Of a stretch of 64,000 nucleotides of DNA, positions 27,747-38,479 are shown in pieces. The notes beneath the pieces were generated by a model. It was not told the origin of the DNA. It saw nothing but the letters and a program-made list of their open reading frames with translations, and did no database searches. The translations under genes and the position numbers were made by a program. The DNA comes from Candidatus Kuenenia hertensis (GTDB lineage: Bacteria; Planctomycetota; Brocadiia; Brocadiales; Brocadiaceae): positions 1 to 64,000 of the forward strand of contig SOET01000015.1 in the NCBI GenBank assembly GCA_021646465.1, written 5' to 3'. The number at the start of each line of letters is the position of its first letter. The stretch's first letter is position 1.

Positions 27747-28970
27747 CTATACCATCACTTTTTGTCTTTTTTCTTTGCCAATTTTTGTTTCGCAACCAAT
27801 TTCTTCGTCAGTTAAATAGCAAGCCGGGTCATGCTCCCACATATCACCATAATATGCCTCCGCCCTTGCCCTGAAATTTCCGCTACAGATATTAATCCAT
27901 TTACATTTGGAGCAACGACCTTTTATATAGGGATTCTTATTTTTAAGTTTTGCCATCAATTCATTCGAAGTATCTTCCCATATTTCACTGAATTTTCTCT
28001 TCCTTACATTTCCAAATGAATACTGCCTCCAGAATTGATCCGCGTGAACTTCCCCATCCCAGCTAATACAGGCTAATCCTTTGCCTGAACTGTTCCCCTC
28101 GTTCCACTGAAGAAGTTCTAATACTTCCTTTGCTCTCTTTGGGTCCTCTTTCAACAGTCGTAAATAAACATAGGGGCCATCTGCGTGATTATCAACGGTC
28201 AGCACTTCTATTTTTTCCCCTTTCTTGTGGGCTTCTCTCGTTTTATCCATTATCAAGTCCACCACTTTCCGCGTTTCTTCATGAGAAAGATCTTCTTCGA
28301 TCAGGTTGGAACCTCTTCCGGAATACACCAAATGATAAAAACACACTCGCGGTATATTTTCTTTTTCGATAAGCTCGAATATCCCCGGTATATCATGCGC
28401 ATTTCGTTTATTTATCGTAAATCGCAAACCAACCTTTATCCCGACCGCCATGCAATTTCTTATTCCATCAATAGCCAAATCAAATGCCCCCGGGATACCA
28501 CGAAAACGGTCATTCGTCTCCCTAAGTCCGTCAAGGCTAATTCCAACATACGAAAGACCGAATTTTTTCAGTTCGTTCGCCTTTTCTTTTGTAATCAACG
28601 TTCCGTTGGTACTTATAACCGCCCGTAATCCTTTTGATTTGGCATATCCGATCAATTCAAGGAGGTCAGGACGCATAAGAGGTTCCCCCCCTGAAAAAAG
28701 AATCACTGGCGCTCCATACTCTGCTATGTCATCCAGCATTGCCTTTGCTTCTTCCGTAGACAATTCGTTTGGATATTCGATATCTTTTGATTGAGAATAG
28801 CAATGTATGCATTTTAAATTACATCTCTGGCCGACATTCCATACAACAACCGGCTTTTTATCCTTAGAAAATTGCAGTAAGTGTGATGGAAGTTTTTTTG
28901 ATTCTCTTCCATACCTCAAAGCATCAGAAGGTTCAACTGTCCCACAATATAATTTTGATATACCAATCAT
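27747..28970 (-). CDS. ahbC: Radical SAM 12,18-didecarboxysiroheme deacetylase (AhbC)
   Basis: AhbC removes the acetate side chains of didecarboxysirohaem in the alternative (sirohaem-dependent) haem pathway. The N-terminus MIGISKLYCGTVEPSDALRY is characteristic of AhbC. The radical-SAM cluster motif is CNLKCIHC (CX3CX2C), followed by GGEP, and a C-terminal SPASM region holds CSKCKWINICSG plus a distal cysteine. The frame extends upstream to 29018, but ATG at 28970 has AGGAG six bases before and gives the conserved N-terminus. NirJ (haem d1) is the closest alternative. No other haem genes are in the window. Confidence 0.88.
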   Translation of the reverse strand: MIGISKLYCGTVEPSDALRYGRESKKLPSHLLQFSKDKKPVVVWNVGQRCNLKCIHCYSQSKDIEYPNELSTEEAKAMLDDIAEYGAPVILFSGGEPLMRPDLLELIGYAKSKGLRAVISTNGTLITKEKANELKKFGLSYVGISLDGLRETNDRFRGIPGAFDLAIDGIRNCMAVGIKVGLRFTINKRNAHDIPGIFELIEKENIPRVCFYHLVYSGRGSNLIEEDLSHEETRKVVDLIMDKTREAHKKGEKIEVLTVDNHADGPYVYLRLLKEDPKRAKEVLELLQWNEGNSSGKGLACISWDGEVHADQFWRQYSFGNVRKRKFSEIWEDTSNELMAKLKNKNPYIKGRCSKCKWINICSGNFRARAEAYYGDMWEHDPACYLTDEEIGCETKIGKEKRQKVMV

Positions 28971-29145
28971 ATCTTTCTCCTGTAAAGGGGAAATATACAC
29001 AACAACGCCGAACAACACTTATTAAAAAAATTATGTATTATCTACGCAGTATATATTTCTCTATACTATTAATTTAATTAAATTATTATTTACTTTTAAT
29101 CAAATTCATTGTAACAAAAACATGTCCATAAATATATTTTAAAAT

Positions 29146-30291
29146 CTATTGGCCAATTGCGTAAAGCCGCCAATCCACACAACCAATATAAATATTGTTT
29201 CGGGAATCTATCGCCGGCGAAGAAAGCAGTGAATTTCCAATAGCACATTCCCATTTAAGAGAACCGTCTTTATTTATAGCGTATAAATTTCCATCCCACG
29301 ACCCCACATAAATAACATCATTTGCATCAATAGTTGGAGTTGCAGTAATAGGTTTTTGTGTTTTAAACCTCCACTTTAAACTTCCATTATTTTTTACCGC
29401 ACATAAATTGCCATCATGAGTTCCGGTGCAAATTGTTCCATCGGAACATATTGCCGGGGAAGAGTGCGTTCGGGAACCAAGATCAAATCCCCATTTTAAT
29501 GTTCCGTCCGAATTAACGGCATATAATTTTCCGTTTACATCCACTATATATATTACCCCTCCGTCAATAGCAGGGGAAGCGTCAATCTTGTCTTCTGTCT
29601 GGAATTTCCACTTCAATCCGCCTTCTCTTTTTATTGCATACAGGTATTTATCCCATGACCCGATGTAAATCGTTTTATCATGCCCGATAGCCGGAGAAGA
29701 GGTCATGATTTCCGCACCTGTTTTAAATTTCCATAAAAGTTTCCCTTGAGCATCGACTGCATATACATTACCATCATACGCACCAAAATAAATATTCCCT
29801 TCTTCATCAATTACCGGTGAAGAATGAATCGCATTATTTGCGCTAAATTTCCATTTCAGTTTTCCATGAGAATTAACCGCATAGAGATTTCCATCAACAG
29901 AACCAAAATACACATCGCCATTTTCACCAATCGCCGGCGTTGTATATATCTCATCACCAGACTTAAATGCCCATAAAACCTTTCCTTCCGGTGTCACCGC
30001 CAGCAAATTGCTATCTGTACTTGCAACATAAATAGTTCCTTCTTCATTAATTGTCGGGGAAGACCATATTTCTCCCGCGCTGGAAATATACCACCTTAAC
30101 TCACTTTTTGAAGGTCCCTCGATGGGTACCCTGCCGGTTCTTTCTCTGTTATATTTAAACATCGGGAATTTACTATTGCTGTCCATTGCATAAATAGTAT
30201 CCATACCTATAAAATGAAATACACCAACAAAAAAGAGAAAAAAATTTAAAACGTGTATTAAGGACTTTGTATAGTTTCTTTTTAATTCCAT
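29146..30291 (-). CDS. Exported PQQ-like beta-propeller repeat protein
   Basis: An N-terminal hydrophobic signal or anchor (about 12-32) is followed by eight or so repeats of ~38 residues, each with SSPAI or TPAIG, then IYVGS or IYFGS, then DGNLYAV and LKWKF. This is the PQQ-like (BamB/outer-membrane quinoprotein-type) propeller. No catalytic or PQQ-binding residues can be claimed from the repeats alone; it may be a scaffold or carbohydrate/protein-binding surface protein. It follows a LysM gene by 18 bases and is probably co-expressed with it, suggesting a cell-envelope role. Confidence 0.82.
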   Translation of the reverse strand: MELKRNYTKSLIHVLNFFLFFVGVFHFIGMDTIYAMDSNSKFPMFKYNRERTGRVPIEGPSKSELRWYISSAGEIWSSPTINEEGTIYVASTDSNLLAVTPEGKVLWAFKSGDEIYTTPAIGENGDVYFGSVDGNLYAVNSHGKLKWKFSANNAIHSSPVIDEEGNIYFGAYDGNVYAVDAQGKLLWKFKTGAEIMTSSPAIGHDKTIYIGSWDKYLYAIKREGGLKWKFQTEDKIDASPAIDGGVIYIVDVNGKLYAVNSDGTLKWGFDLGSRTHSSPAICSDGTICTGTHDGNLCAVKNNGSLKWRFKTQKPITATPTIDANDVIYVGSWDGNLYAINKDGSLKWECAIGNSLLSSPAIDSRNNIYIGCVDWRLYAIGQ

Positions 30292-30309
30292 TTATTTCGT
30301 TTCCTTATT

Positions 30310-31146
30310 TCAGTTAATGTCAGGAATAACCAATTCCTGGCCTTTCTTTAATACATTTTCATTTTTTATGGTGCTTCTGTTTGCATCTAATATTTTCTTC
30401 CATTTTGACCCGTCCTTGTAATACTTTACAGCAATTTTATACAATGAATCACCATCCCCTACTACATGTTTTTTGACGTTTGTCGTTTGTTCAGTCACTT
30501 CATGAGCAATCAACTGCGTTTGCCGCTCTTCTTTTACACTTTGAGGGATTATCTCCTGATTTGGTATAATAAGTTCCATACCTACACGAAGATTGTTCCG
30601 GTCATAAATTTTATCCTCGTTTGCTTTAAAAATCAGCAACCATTTTTCACCATCGCCGTAATGTTTCCTGGCAATTTTATGAAGAGTATCTCTTTCCTGC
30701 ACCTTATATTTCACTATGCTTGTTTTTGCAGGTGCTTCCGATTGCGAAATACCCTCTTCCTGAAACTCCTTTTCTTCATTCGCGATATCCTGTTTTTGAT
30801 TATCTACCGTAATTTTGTTTTCTGCGTTGCCCGCATTCCTCAATTCTCCCTCAATTACATAATCCCGCTCCTCTATAGCTAATTCCTCACCCATGCGTTC
30901 CCCTTTTGAACTTCCCTCTCTACTAACATTATCCTCTTTCTCCGCTAAGACTTTACTTTGCGAAGATGAATCTGCCGGATTCTTTGGAAGTTCATTCATG
31001 CTTAACAAATCAAGCTGTAAATCATTTTCTATTTCCGGAATAGGAATAATAGGCTCTTTTACACTAGTTCTTGTGCTAAGAAAAACTCCGATAATTGCAA
31101 GAATAATCACCCCCAATATAACACCAACCTGTACATCTCTTTTCAT
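30310..31146 (-). CDS. Membrane-anchored protein with two LysM domains
   Basis: One N-terminal helix (about 8-25) anchors the protein, a charged low-complexity linker of ~115 residues follows, and two LysM domains are at about 148-200 and 225-277. Both show the YKVQERDTLHKIARKHYGDG / HVVGDGDSLYKIAVKYYKDG opening and a closing motif such as GMELIIP. LysM domains bind N-acetylglucosamine-containing glycans such as peptidoglycan. No enzymatic domain is present, so it may be a scaffold. The next gene downstream is the propeller protein. Confidence 0.88.
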   Translation of the reverse strand: MKRDVQVGVILGVIILAIIGVFLSTRTSVKEPIIPIPEIENDLQLDLLSMNELPKNPADSSSQSKVLAEKEDNVSREGSSKGERMGEELAIEERDYVIEGELRNAGNAENKITVDNQKQDIANEEKEFQEEGISQSEAPAKTSIVKYKVQERDTLHKIARKHYGDGEKWLLIFKANEDKIYDRNNLRVGMELIIPNQEIIPQSVKEERQTQLIAHEVTEQTTNVKKHVVGDGDSLYKIAVKYYKDGSKWKKILDANRSTIKNENVLKKGQELVIPDIN

Positions 31147-31323
31147 AAATTTTATTCCTTTCTTTTGCTACTACAGGAATGAAAACCTAAAAACAAACAC
31201 AGAGCCATATTTAATTTTTATGGAATATATTTTCCCCTCATCCGTTCCAGGAAGAAAAGCGATCTGGCCGGTATATACATTTAAAATTATCCATGCGCCC
31301 GCCTTCAAATATCTAAATTCATT

Positions 31324-34300
31324 TTATGCTTTTTTCACTGCAGCGATCTTGCCTTTTTGTTTTTGCAATGCAGGGCTTGCTTTTGAGGTTGTCTGCCGTC
31401 TAAGCAATAACGGGGAGGCAATAAATATTGAAGAATAAGTACCAACGATAATGCCCGTTAACATGACGAAGGAAAATCCATGAATCTCCGCACCTCCAAG
31501 AAAAAACAACGAAAACAATACGCCGATAGTTGTTAAACTTGTCAACACAGTACGACTCAATGTCTGGTTAATGCTGTCGTTAATTATTTGAGCGTTTAAT
31601 ATCTTTCCGTGTCCGCCCATGTTCTCCCGTATCCTGTCAAAAACAATTATCGTATCGTTCAGTGAATATCCTACCACGGTAAGAAATGCAGCAACCATTG
31701 CGCTGTCGATTTTCATGTTGCCAAACAGATAATCTGCCATTGCAACAACTCCCAAGGTAACAAGGATATCATGAATAACTGCAATAATTGCCGCTGAACC
31801 AAACCTGAAATCACCAAATCGAAACCAGACGTAAAATATTGTTACAGCACATGCAAAGAAAACGCCCAAAATAGCACGGCTCTTCATTTCATCTGCCACG
31901 GTAGACCCGATGCTGACAATCCTCTTCAGCGGAGACGGAATTATAAAAGCTTTTTTAATATCTTCTTTTATCAATCCAATGTTTTGTTGTTCGTTGAAGG
32001 CTATCGTAACAGTTTGGTATTCCTTGTCCATTGCAAGATTTCCCACCAGCATCTCTCTATAACCTGCGGAGGTTAATACCTTCTCTATCGTTTCCTTGCG
32101 GAGGGGCTTCGATAAAACCATGTTAAACCTGAAGTCTCCCGCTTCCTGAAAGGTCACATTTATTTTTTCTTCGTACAGGTTGTCTTTGAATCTATTTATA
32201 ATGTCCTCTCTAATTTTTCCCTGTATTTTTTCTGCACTCAGCGGTTTCAACTGGATTGCAAATGTTTGCGCCGGCGCATTCAGGGTATAAATGCTTTTCA
32301 CCGCATTTTTAATCTCCCTGATTTTACCTACCATGCTTATAAAATCTGATTTACTGATTTTTTCTTTCAATTCCACGCTTACCGCAGCACCAGACTCATC
32401 GCAATAAACAATTGGCAAAGAAATCATTTCCTTAACGGATTGCTTTATATTTTGCAAAACTGTTCTTGGCCCCTCAATTCTTAGTTTATTCGCAATGCTT
32501 CTTTCTTCATTCCCTTGTTGTTCAGTTACTTTAACGTTGTCAAATCCCTTACCATTTAACTCGATATTTAACAGTACAGGATCGATCGGTTTGTTTGTAT
32601 CAACCTCTATAAAAGGCACTGCCATTTGTGCCTGCAAACTTTCGGCAACATCTCCCAGAGCTATCCTGAATTCCTGAAATACAAGGCGGTCCTTCAGCCC
32701 CCTCACAATTGCACCGACTAAACGCAATCTCTCTTTTTCCTCATCAATCCCTGAAATATTTAATGAATATTTATTGGCAAGCGAATTAACCGGAGTTATT
32801 GATTCTATATCTTCTGCGCTATATCCTGCCTGTTTTAGTTTTTTCTGCACTGTCAATTCTTCTACCGGTGTTTGCAGCTTTAAATTAAAAATTGTCGGTT
32901 TTATAAAATCAATATCTTGAAATAATTCTGTTTCGCCAAATGCATTGCTTATATCAGCACTGATCTTTTGTTTTTCTTTTTCATCGCTCAGATCTTTAAT
33001 CCTTATGCCAAACTCATCCGCCTTTGAAACAAACTGAGTTAATTTATCTCCGGCCCATATGCTCTGCACCTCTGCTTCATCATAACCAGTATCTTTTAGT
33101 GACGTTCTAATAAAACCAGGGGTTGTTTCATTCTTCAGGTGTAAATGTACCAACGTCCCACCGGTAAAATCGATGTCATACTTTTTGTTTCCCCGAAAAC
33201 CAAAAAAAGTCATTCCTCCGATAACCACTATTCCGGAAATAATAAATAAGATATACCGCATATTCAGGAATTTGATGTTTGACACACCAATTATCCTTAG
33301 CATAGAAAAACTCTTAATCCATTTGAAATCCATAAAGAGTTCATATATTGTTCTCGTTACAAATATTGCGGTAAACAAGTTTATTATCAAACCGATAATC
33401 AATGTCCATGCAAAACCTTTTACAGGTCCGGTACCGACGGATGCAAGAATTATACCAGTAATTAATGTCGTAATATTAGAATCGAAAATTGCGGAAAACG
33501 CCTTTTGGTATCCTGCTTTTACCGCCGTTCGAATAGGTTTCCCCTTTGCTCTTTCTTCGCGGATTCTCTCATAAATAAGCACATTTGCATCGAAACCCAT
33601 TCCTATCATGAGTACCAAACCGGCTATTCCGGGAAGCGTCATTGTTGCGTTCAATAATGCCATTGTCCCGATGATCAAAAACACATTCAACGCATTCGCA
33701 AAATTTGCAACCCATCCTATGCCCAAATAATAAATCCCCATAAACAGAACGCAAAAGATTCCTCCGATGATACCAGCCATTAGCCCTTTATTAATGGAAT
33801 CCCTTCCCAGACTCGGCCCCACCATAGTTTCCATCTCCAGCTCCAGGTCTGCCGGGAGGCTTCCTGCCCTCATTGTTGCTATAAGTTCGTTCACCTCGTC
33901 CTGCGTAAAGTTGCCTTCGATGATTCCTTTTCCCGGAATACGGTCGCGTATTGTTGGTGCGGAATATAAAATTCCATCTAAAATAATTGCCAGCGGTTTG
34001 CCAATGTTTCTTTCAGTAATTTGTCCGAATTTCGCTTTCCCTACAGCATCAAACTCAAAACCGACTACGGGCTCTATGTCTTTTCTGTCAGAATATATCC
34101 TGGATAAATGTTCCCCCGTAATTTCTGTTGTGTTTCGCACGAGAAACCATTTTCCTTCCTCTCCCTCTTCGCCCTTACGTTTCCGCATCCAGTGTTTGTA
34201 ATATCCGGAAACTTTTTTGCCTTCCATTGCATCTTTATATTCGGTGCTGTCCGAGCTTGCTGCCAGCCGGAACTCCAGTTTCCCCAGCCTGGTTATACGG

Positions 34301-34797
34301 TTTTTTAAACTTTCCGTTTCATCTCTTGTCGCTCCGGGTACCTGGATAAGTATCCTCCGATGACCCTGCTCCTGGATCCTGTATTCCATCACTCCCTGCG
34401 GGTCAATCCTCTTTTTTAATACCTCAATAATTTCTTTCGTAATACCGGGACGGTCTTCCCTGTCTTCCACGCGAACCTTATACAGCAGTTCCGAACCGCC
34501 TTTAAGGTCCAGTCCAAGTTTCACCTTTCCCTTTGTAAAATATTCTACGCTCTTAGTACGTATTTTTTTGCCGTCTTTGCCAACTTCCTCGCCGATGATC
34601 GTTTCACGGATAATAGGATTCGTTACCAAAAAATTTGCCCAGGATTTCTCTACTGTTTTGCTTTCAATAACATTGCCATCTACTTCTTTTACCAACTCTC
34701 TCTTTAAGACCTTTTCCGCTGGTGGATACAAGATCATAAATCCAATAGCAATAACTATCACAATGAGAGGTATCTTCCACCTTAAGTTTTTTCCCAT
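31324..34797 (-). CDS. secDF: Fused SecD-SecF protein translocase subunit with enlarged periplasmic loop
   Basis: SecDF uses the proton-motive force to pull exported proteins through SecYEG. Residues 1-510 are SecD, with an N-terminal helix, a periplasmic domain and GMGFDANVLIYERIREE in the membrane core. Residues about 515-1130 are SecF, with YSLNDTIIVFDRIREN. The first SecF periplasmic loop runs from about 535 to 970 (~435 residues) instead of the usual ~100, and looks like several repeats of small alpha/beta units. Total length is 1157 aa compared with ~750 for bacterial SecDF fusions. yajC lies immediately upstream, the usual partner. Confidence 0.93.
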   Translation of the reverse strand: MGKNLRWKIPLIVIVIAIGFMILYPPAEKVLKRELVKEVDGNVIESKTVEKSWANFLVTNPIIRETIIGEEVGKDGKKIRTKSVEYFTKGKVKLGLDLKGGSELLYKVRVEDREDRPGITKEIIEVLKKRIDPQGVMEYRIQEQGHRRILIQVPGATRDETESLKNRITRLGKLEFRLAASSDSTEYKDAMEGKKVSGYYKHWMRKRKGEEGEEGKWFLVRNTTEITGEHLSRIYSDRKDIEPVVGFEFDAVGKAKFGQITERNIGKPLAIILDGILYSAPTIRDRIPGKGIIEGNFTQDEVNELIATMRAGSLPADLELEMETMVGPSLGRDSINKGLMAGIIGGIFCVLFMGIYYLGIGWVANFANALNVFLIIGTMALLNATMTLPGIAGLVLMIGMGFDANVLIYERIREERAKGKPIRTAVKAGYQKAFSAIFDSNITTLITGIILASVGTGPVKGFAWTLIIGLIINLFTAIFVTRTIYELFMDFKWIKSFSMLRIIGVSNIKFLNMRYILFIISGIVVIGGMTFFGFRGNKKYDIDFTGGTLVHLHLKNETTPGFIRTSLKDTGYDEAEVQSIWAGDKLTQFVSKADEFGIRIKDLSDEKEKQKISADISNAFGETELFQDIDFIKPTIFNLKLQTPVEELTVQKKLKQAGYSAEDIESITPVNSLANKYSLNISGIDEEKERLRLVGAIVRGLKDRLVFQEFRIALGDVAESLQAQMAVPFIEVDTNKPIDPVLLNIELNGKGFDNVKVTEQQGNEERSIANKLRIEGPRTVLQNIKQSVKEMISLPIVYCDESGAAVSVELKEKISKSDFISMVGKIREIKNAVKSIYTLNAPAQTFAIQLKPLSAEKIQGKIREDIINRFKDNLYEEKINVTFQEAGDFRFNMVLSKPLRKETIEKVLTSAGYREMLVGNLAMDKEYQTVTIAFNEQQNIGLIKEDIKKAFIIPSPLKRIVSIGSTVADEMKSRAILGVFFACAVTIFYVWFRFGDFRFGSAAIIAVIHDILVTLGVVAMADYLFGNMKIDSAMVAAFLTVVGYSLNDTIIVFDRIRENMGGHGKILNAQIINDSINQTLSRTVLTSLTTIGVLFSLFFLGGAEIHGFSFVMLTGIIVGTYSSIFIASPLLLRRQTTSKASPALQKQKGKIAAVKKA

Positions 34798-34883
34798 TTC
34801 CGTTCCCGTCTCCTCAAACGGCTCCCTTTCCGTTGTTCATATGTTCATAAAAATTTTTTCAAATCCACACAAAAGTTACAGAA

Positions 34884-35273
34884 CTATTTCTTTCCCTTAC
34901 TTTCGTTCTCTTTACTTTCTGACGCTACCGTCTCCGCTTCTCCTTCATCTGCATCATCATGTGAAACCTCTAATACTGTAGCAATCGAATTCCTGTCCAC
35001 TTTAATCTTAACGTCTTTTGAATCATCCACCCGAACAATCACCTCATTTTCCCTCACAGAGGTAACTACGCCATGAATTCCACCGGCAGTAACAACCCTA
35101 TCATTCTTTCTTACTCTGGCCAATAACGCCTTACGCTCCTTTTCCTTTTTCTTTTGAGGTCTGAGTATTAAAAAATACATTACCACAAACATAAGTATGA
35201 ATGGAAGCAATAAAGACATCATTCCACCAGGAGACCCTTTTCCCTGTCCTGTCGCCTGCAATAAAAAAAACAT
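34884..35273 (-). CDS. yajC: Preprotein translocase subunit YajC
   Basis: YajC associates with SecDF in the inner membrane. The single membrane helix is at about 20-40 (LLPFILMFVVMYFLILRPQKKKEKE), then the conserved cytoplasmic GDRVVTAGGIHGVV-like segment (here RVVTAGGIHGVVTSV). The first ~10 residues are rich in Gln and Gly. A C-terminal acidic/charged tail of ~35 residues is longer than usual. The length is 129 aa compared with ~100-110. It precedes secDF with an 86-base gap and follows tgt, the classic tgt-yajC-secDF order. Confidence 0.94.
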   Translation of the reverse strand: MFFLLQATGQGKGSPGGMMSLLLPFILMFVVMYFLILRPQKKKEKERKALLARVRKNDRVVTAGGIHGVVTSVRENEVIVRVDDSKDVKIKVDRNSIATVLEVSHDDADEGEAETVASESKENESKGKK

Positions 35274-35407
35274 AAAATTCCTCCTTACTATTAAAAAATT
35301 AACCGGACAATTTTTCTGTGAATCTCACATTGTGTGGCAAACACCGCCACACTCCTGCATATCTTCGCGGGTGCATAAATGCTTCTGAAAAAATTCCAGA
35401 TACAATA

Positions 35408-36514
<1,107 letters not shown>

Positions 36515-36539
36515 TCACTTTTCCCCAAAAGATTGATTA

Positions 36540-37727
36540 TTAATACATCCGCATTAACTCACTTTTTGGATAATAATGCTCTAATATTTCTCTCCAATTA
36601 AAACCTTTTTTCGCCATTGTCTGTGCACCATATTGACAAAGCCCCACTCCATGTCCCCAGCCTTTTCCGGAAAAGGAAATGCTATTACCATTGTTCTTTG
36701 CGGTAAATGCAGTGCTATATAAATTATTCGGTCCGACGAGCAGCCTAAATCCGTTTGCGTTCATCCGTTCTTTCCCGTTTGCACCTGCAATTTCTACCTC
36801 CGAACCATGGTTGCCCGGGCCAGGATTTATCGCCTTAACAGAAATGATGCCAGAAATCCTTCCGTTTACTTTTTTTAATTTATGTACTATTGCGGACTTC
36901 TCAATATTCACTTTCCAGTTGTAATATTTTGAATTATTACAATACCCACATTTAACTCCTGCAAGAGGAGGCAGCTTTTCCTTGCCAAATACCAAGTTGA
37001 CGTCTTCTGTATGCCCGCCGCATGTACTGTGAAAATATGCAGAAAATATCTCACCATTATATGTCATAACAATGCCTGCCGTATCTTGTATAATTTTTCT
37101 GCTTTTCGCAGTTTCTCCGAGCATACCTTTATATGCAAGCTCCGACTTGTCTAAATGATACGATTCGTTTTTTTTGGCCTTCCTTTTGCTTTCTACATAC
37201 GTTCTTATGGCTACCGCCTGAGAACGTAATGCCTCTTCCTCCCATGCATTTGGCATTTCACATCCAATCACACCCGCTACAAAATTTTCAATCTCAGTTT
37301 CTTCGATAACCGAAAATTTTTTGTCTATTTGCTGTAATATCCGGATATCGCCGCGATAGAGAACCGTATTTACTTCAATACCGCTATCCTCTAAATTTTT
37401 AATTCTTAGCTCGCTATTGTAATAACTCCTGTCTCCAATGTAAATCCGGCCATTTTCAATATAGACTGTAGTTTTGTCTAACTTTATCCCCTGATCTATT
37501 ATATTGGATAAACTCCCCAAAATTTGATAGCGGCCATTCACCGCTAACGTTATTTTTGCTGCTCTGTCTATAAGGAGTATCCTGACATTGGAAGTTGTGT
37601 CTGCCCGGGAGATATAATCTCTTGCCCCGTCTCTTATTTTTGTAACATCCCTCTTACATGAAAGAGGGATGACCGTCATAATAAACGGCACAACAAACAT
37701 TACCGTTATGTAGAGTGTTTTGCCCAT
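36540..37727 (-). CDS. SpoIID/LytB-domain protein
   Basis: SpoIID-type proteins are secreted lytic transglycosylases that cut peptidoglycan. The domain occupies about 150-395, with GVIGCEMPNAWEEEALRSQAVAIRTYV at its start, and ends with GKGWGHGVGLCQYGAQTMA. An N-terminal hydrophobic segment ending in PLSC (about residue 24) may be a signal peptide or lipobox. The frame extends to a TTG at 37793, but ATG at 37727 starts directly before the signal sequence; neither start has a strong ribosome site, so it is uncertain. It lies between queH and tgt, apparently unrelated to queuosine. Confidence 0.85.
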   Translation of the reverse strand: MGKTLYITVMFVVPFIMTVIPLSCKRDVTKIRDGARDYISRADTTSNVRILLIDRAAKITLAVNGRYQILGSLSNIIDQGIKLDKTTVYIENGRIYIGDRSYYNSELRIKNLEDSGIEVNTVLYRGDIRILQQIDKKFSVIEETEIENFVAGVIGCEMPNAWEEEALRSQAVAIRTYVESKRKAKKNESYHLDKSELAYKGMLGETAKSRKIIQDTAGIVMTYNGEIFSAYFHSTCGGHTEDVNLVFGKEKLPPLAGVKCGYCNNSKYYNWKVNIEKSAIVHKLKKVNGRISGIISVKAINPGPGNHGSEVEIAGANGKERMNANGFRLLVGPNNLYSTAFTAKNNGNSISFSGKGWGHGVGLCQYGAQTMAKKGFNWREILEHYYPKSELMRMY

Positions 37728-37834
37728 GATTTTATACAAAAAATATATTTTTCCATACCGAACGCCTTTGTATAAGCAAATACACTTTCGCAATAATCAA
37801 CTCTGCATCATAAAAAGCAAAAATGTGGATTATG

Positions 37835-38470
37835 TTATTCAGCACAATCGCATATTCCTGCCCCGCTTTTTACCTGTAACTCCTCAGAGGCGCCTTCTTC
37901 TTGCCTGAATTGAGGATTATTCCCCTTATATAACTCTCTGGTCGTATCGATGTACCTTTCATATTCACTGAAAATGCATCCACAATAACCCTGACGGTAA
38001 ATCATATTTTTTCGCGCAATTTCATTGCTATGCTCAGATAAATAACGATAATCACGATACAAAAACGCTATCTCTTTTTCCTTTGATAATTTTTCACAAA
38101 TTTCTTTTAATTGTTCATGGTTCTGATATCTGCTGAATAACATTGTGGAGGTAAACGCATCAAATGTATGTTTTTTTGCATATGCAGCGGCAGAATCAAG
38201 CCGCATGGCATAACAATCTGCACAACGGTTGTTTCCCTCATAATTCACATTTTTCAAAAAATCCCTCAATCCATATTCTTCATTAAAAATTATTTTTATT
38301 GGATTTTTTTCCTGAAAAACACGCAACGCCTTTATTCTTCGCCGAAACTCAAGTAATGGATGGATATTCGGGTTATAAAAAAAACCGGTAACCGCAAAAC
38401 CTTCTTTTTTCAGTTCACTGAGAGGCGCACACAGACAACAGGCGCAACAGATATGTAATAATAGCTGCAT
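37835..38470 (-). CDS. queH: Epoxyqueuosine reductase QueH
   Basis: QueH is the cobalamin-free alternative to QueG for the last step of queuosine synthesis. The 211-residue protein opens with LLLHICCACCLCAPLSEL and has the other family cysteines in NNRCADCYAMRL and GYCGCIFSE, which bind an Fe-S cluster and a nearby metal. The length is usual for QueH. It is followed by the SpoIID-like gene and tgt; together queH and tgt give most of a queuosine branch, although the preQ1 synthesis genes are not in the window. Confidence 0.93.
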   Translation of the reverse strand: MQLLLHICCACCLCAPLSELKKEGFAVTGFFYNPNIHPLLEFRRRIKALRVFQEKNPIKIIFNEEYGLRDFLKNVNYEGNNRCADCYAMRLDSAAAYAKKHTFDAFTSTMLFSRYQNHEQLKEICEKLSKEKEIAFLYRDYRYLSEHSNEIARKNMIYRQGYCGCIFSEYERYIDTTRELYKGNNPQFRQEEGASEELQVKSGAGICDCAE

Positions 38471-38479
38471 ATTTATTTC

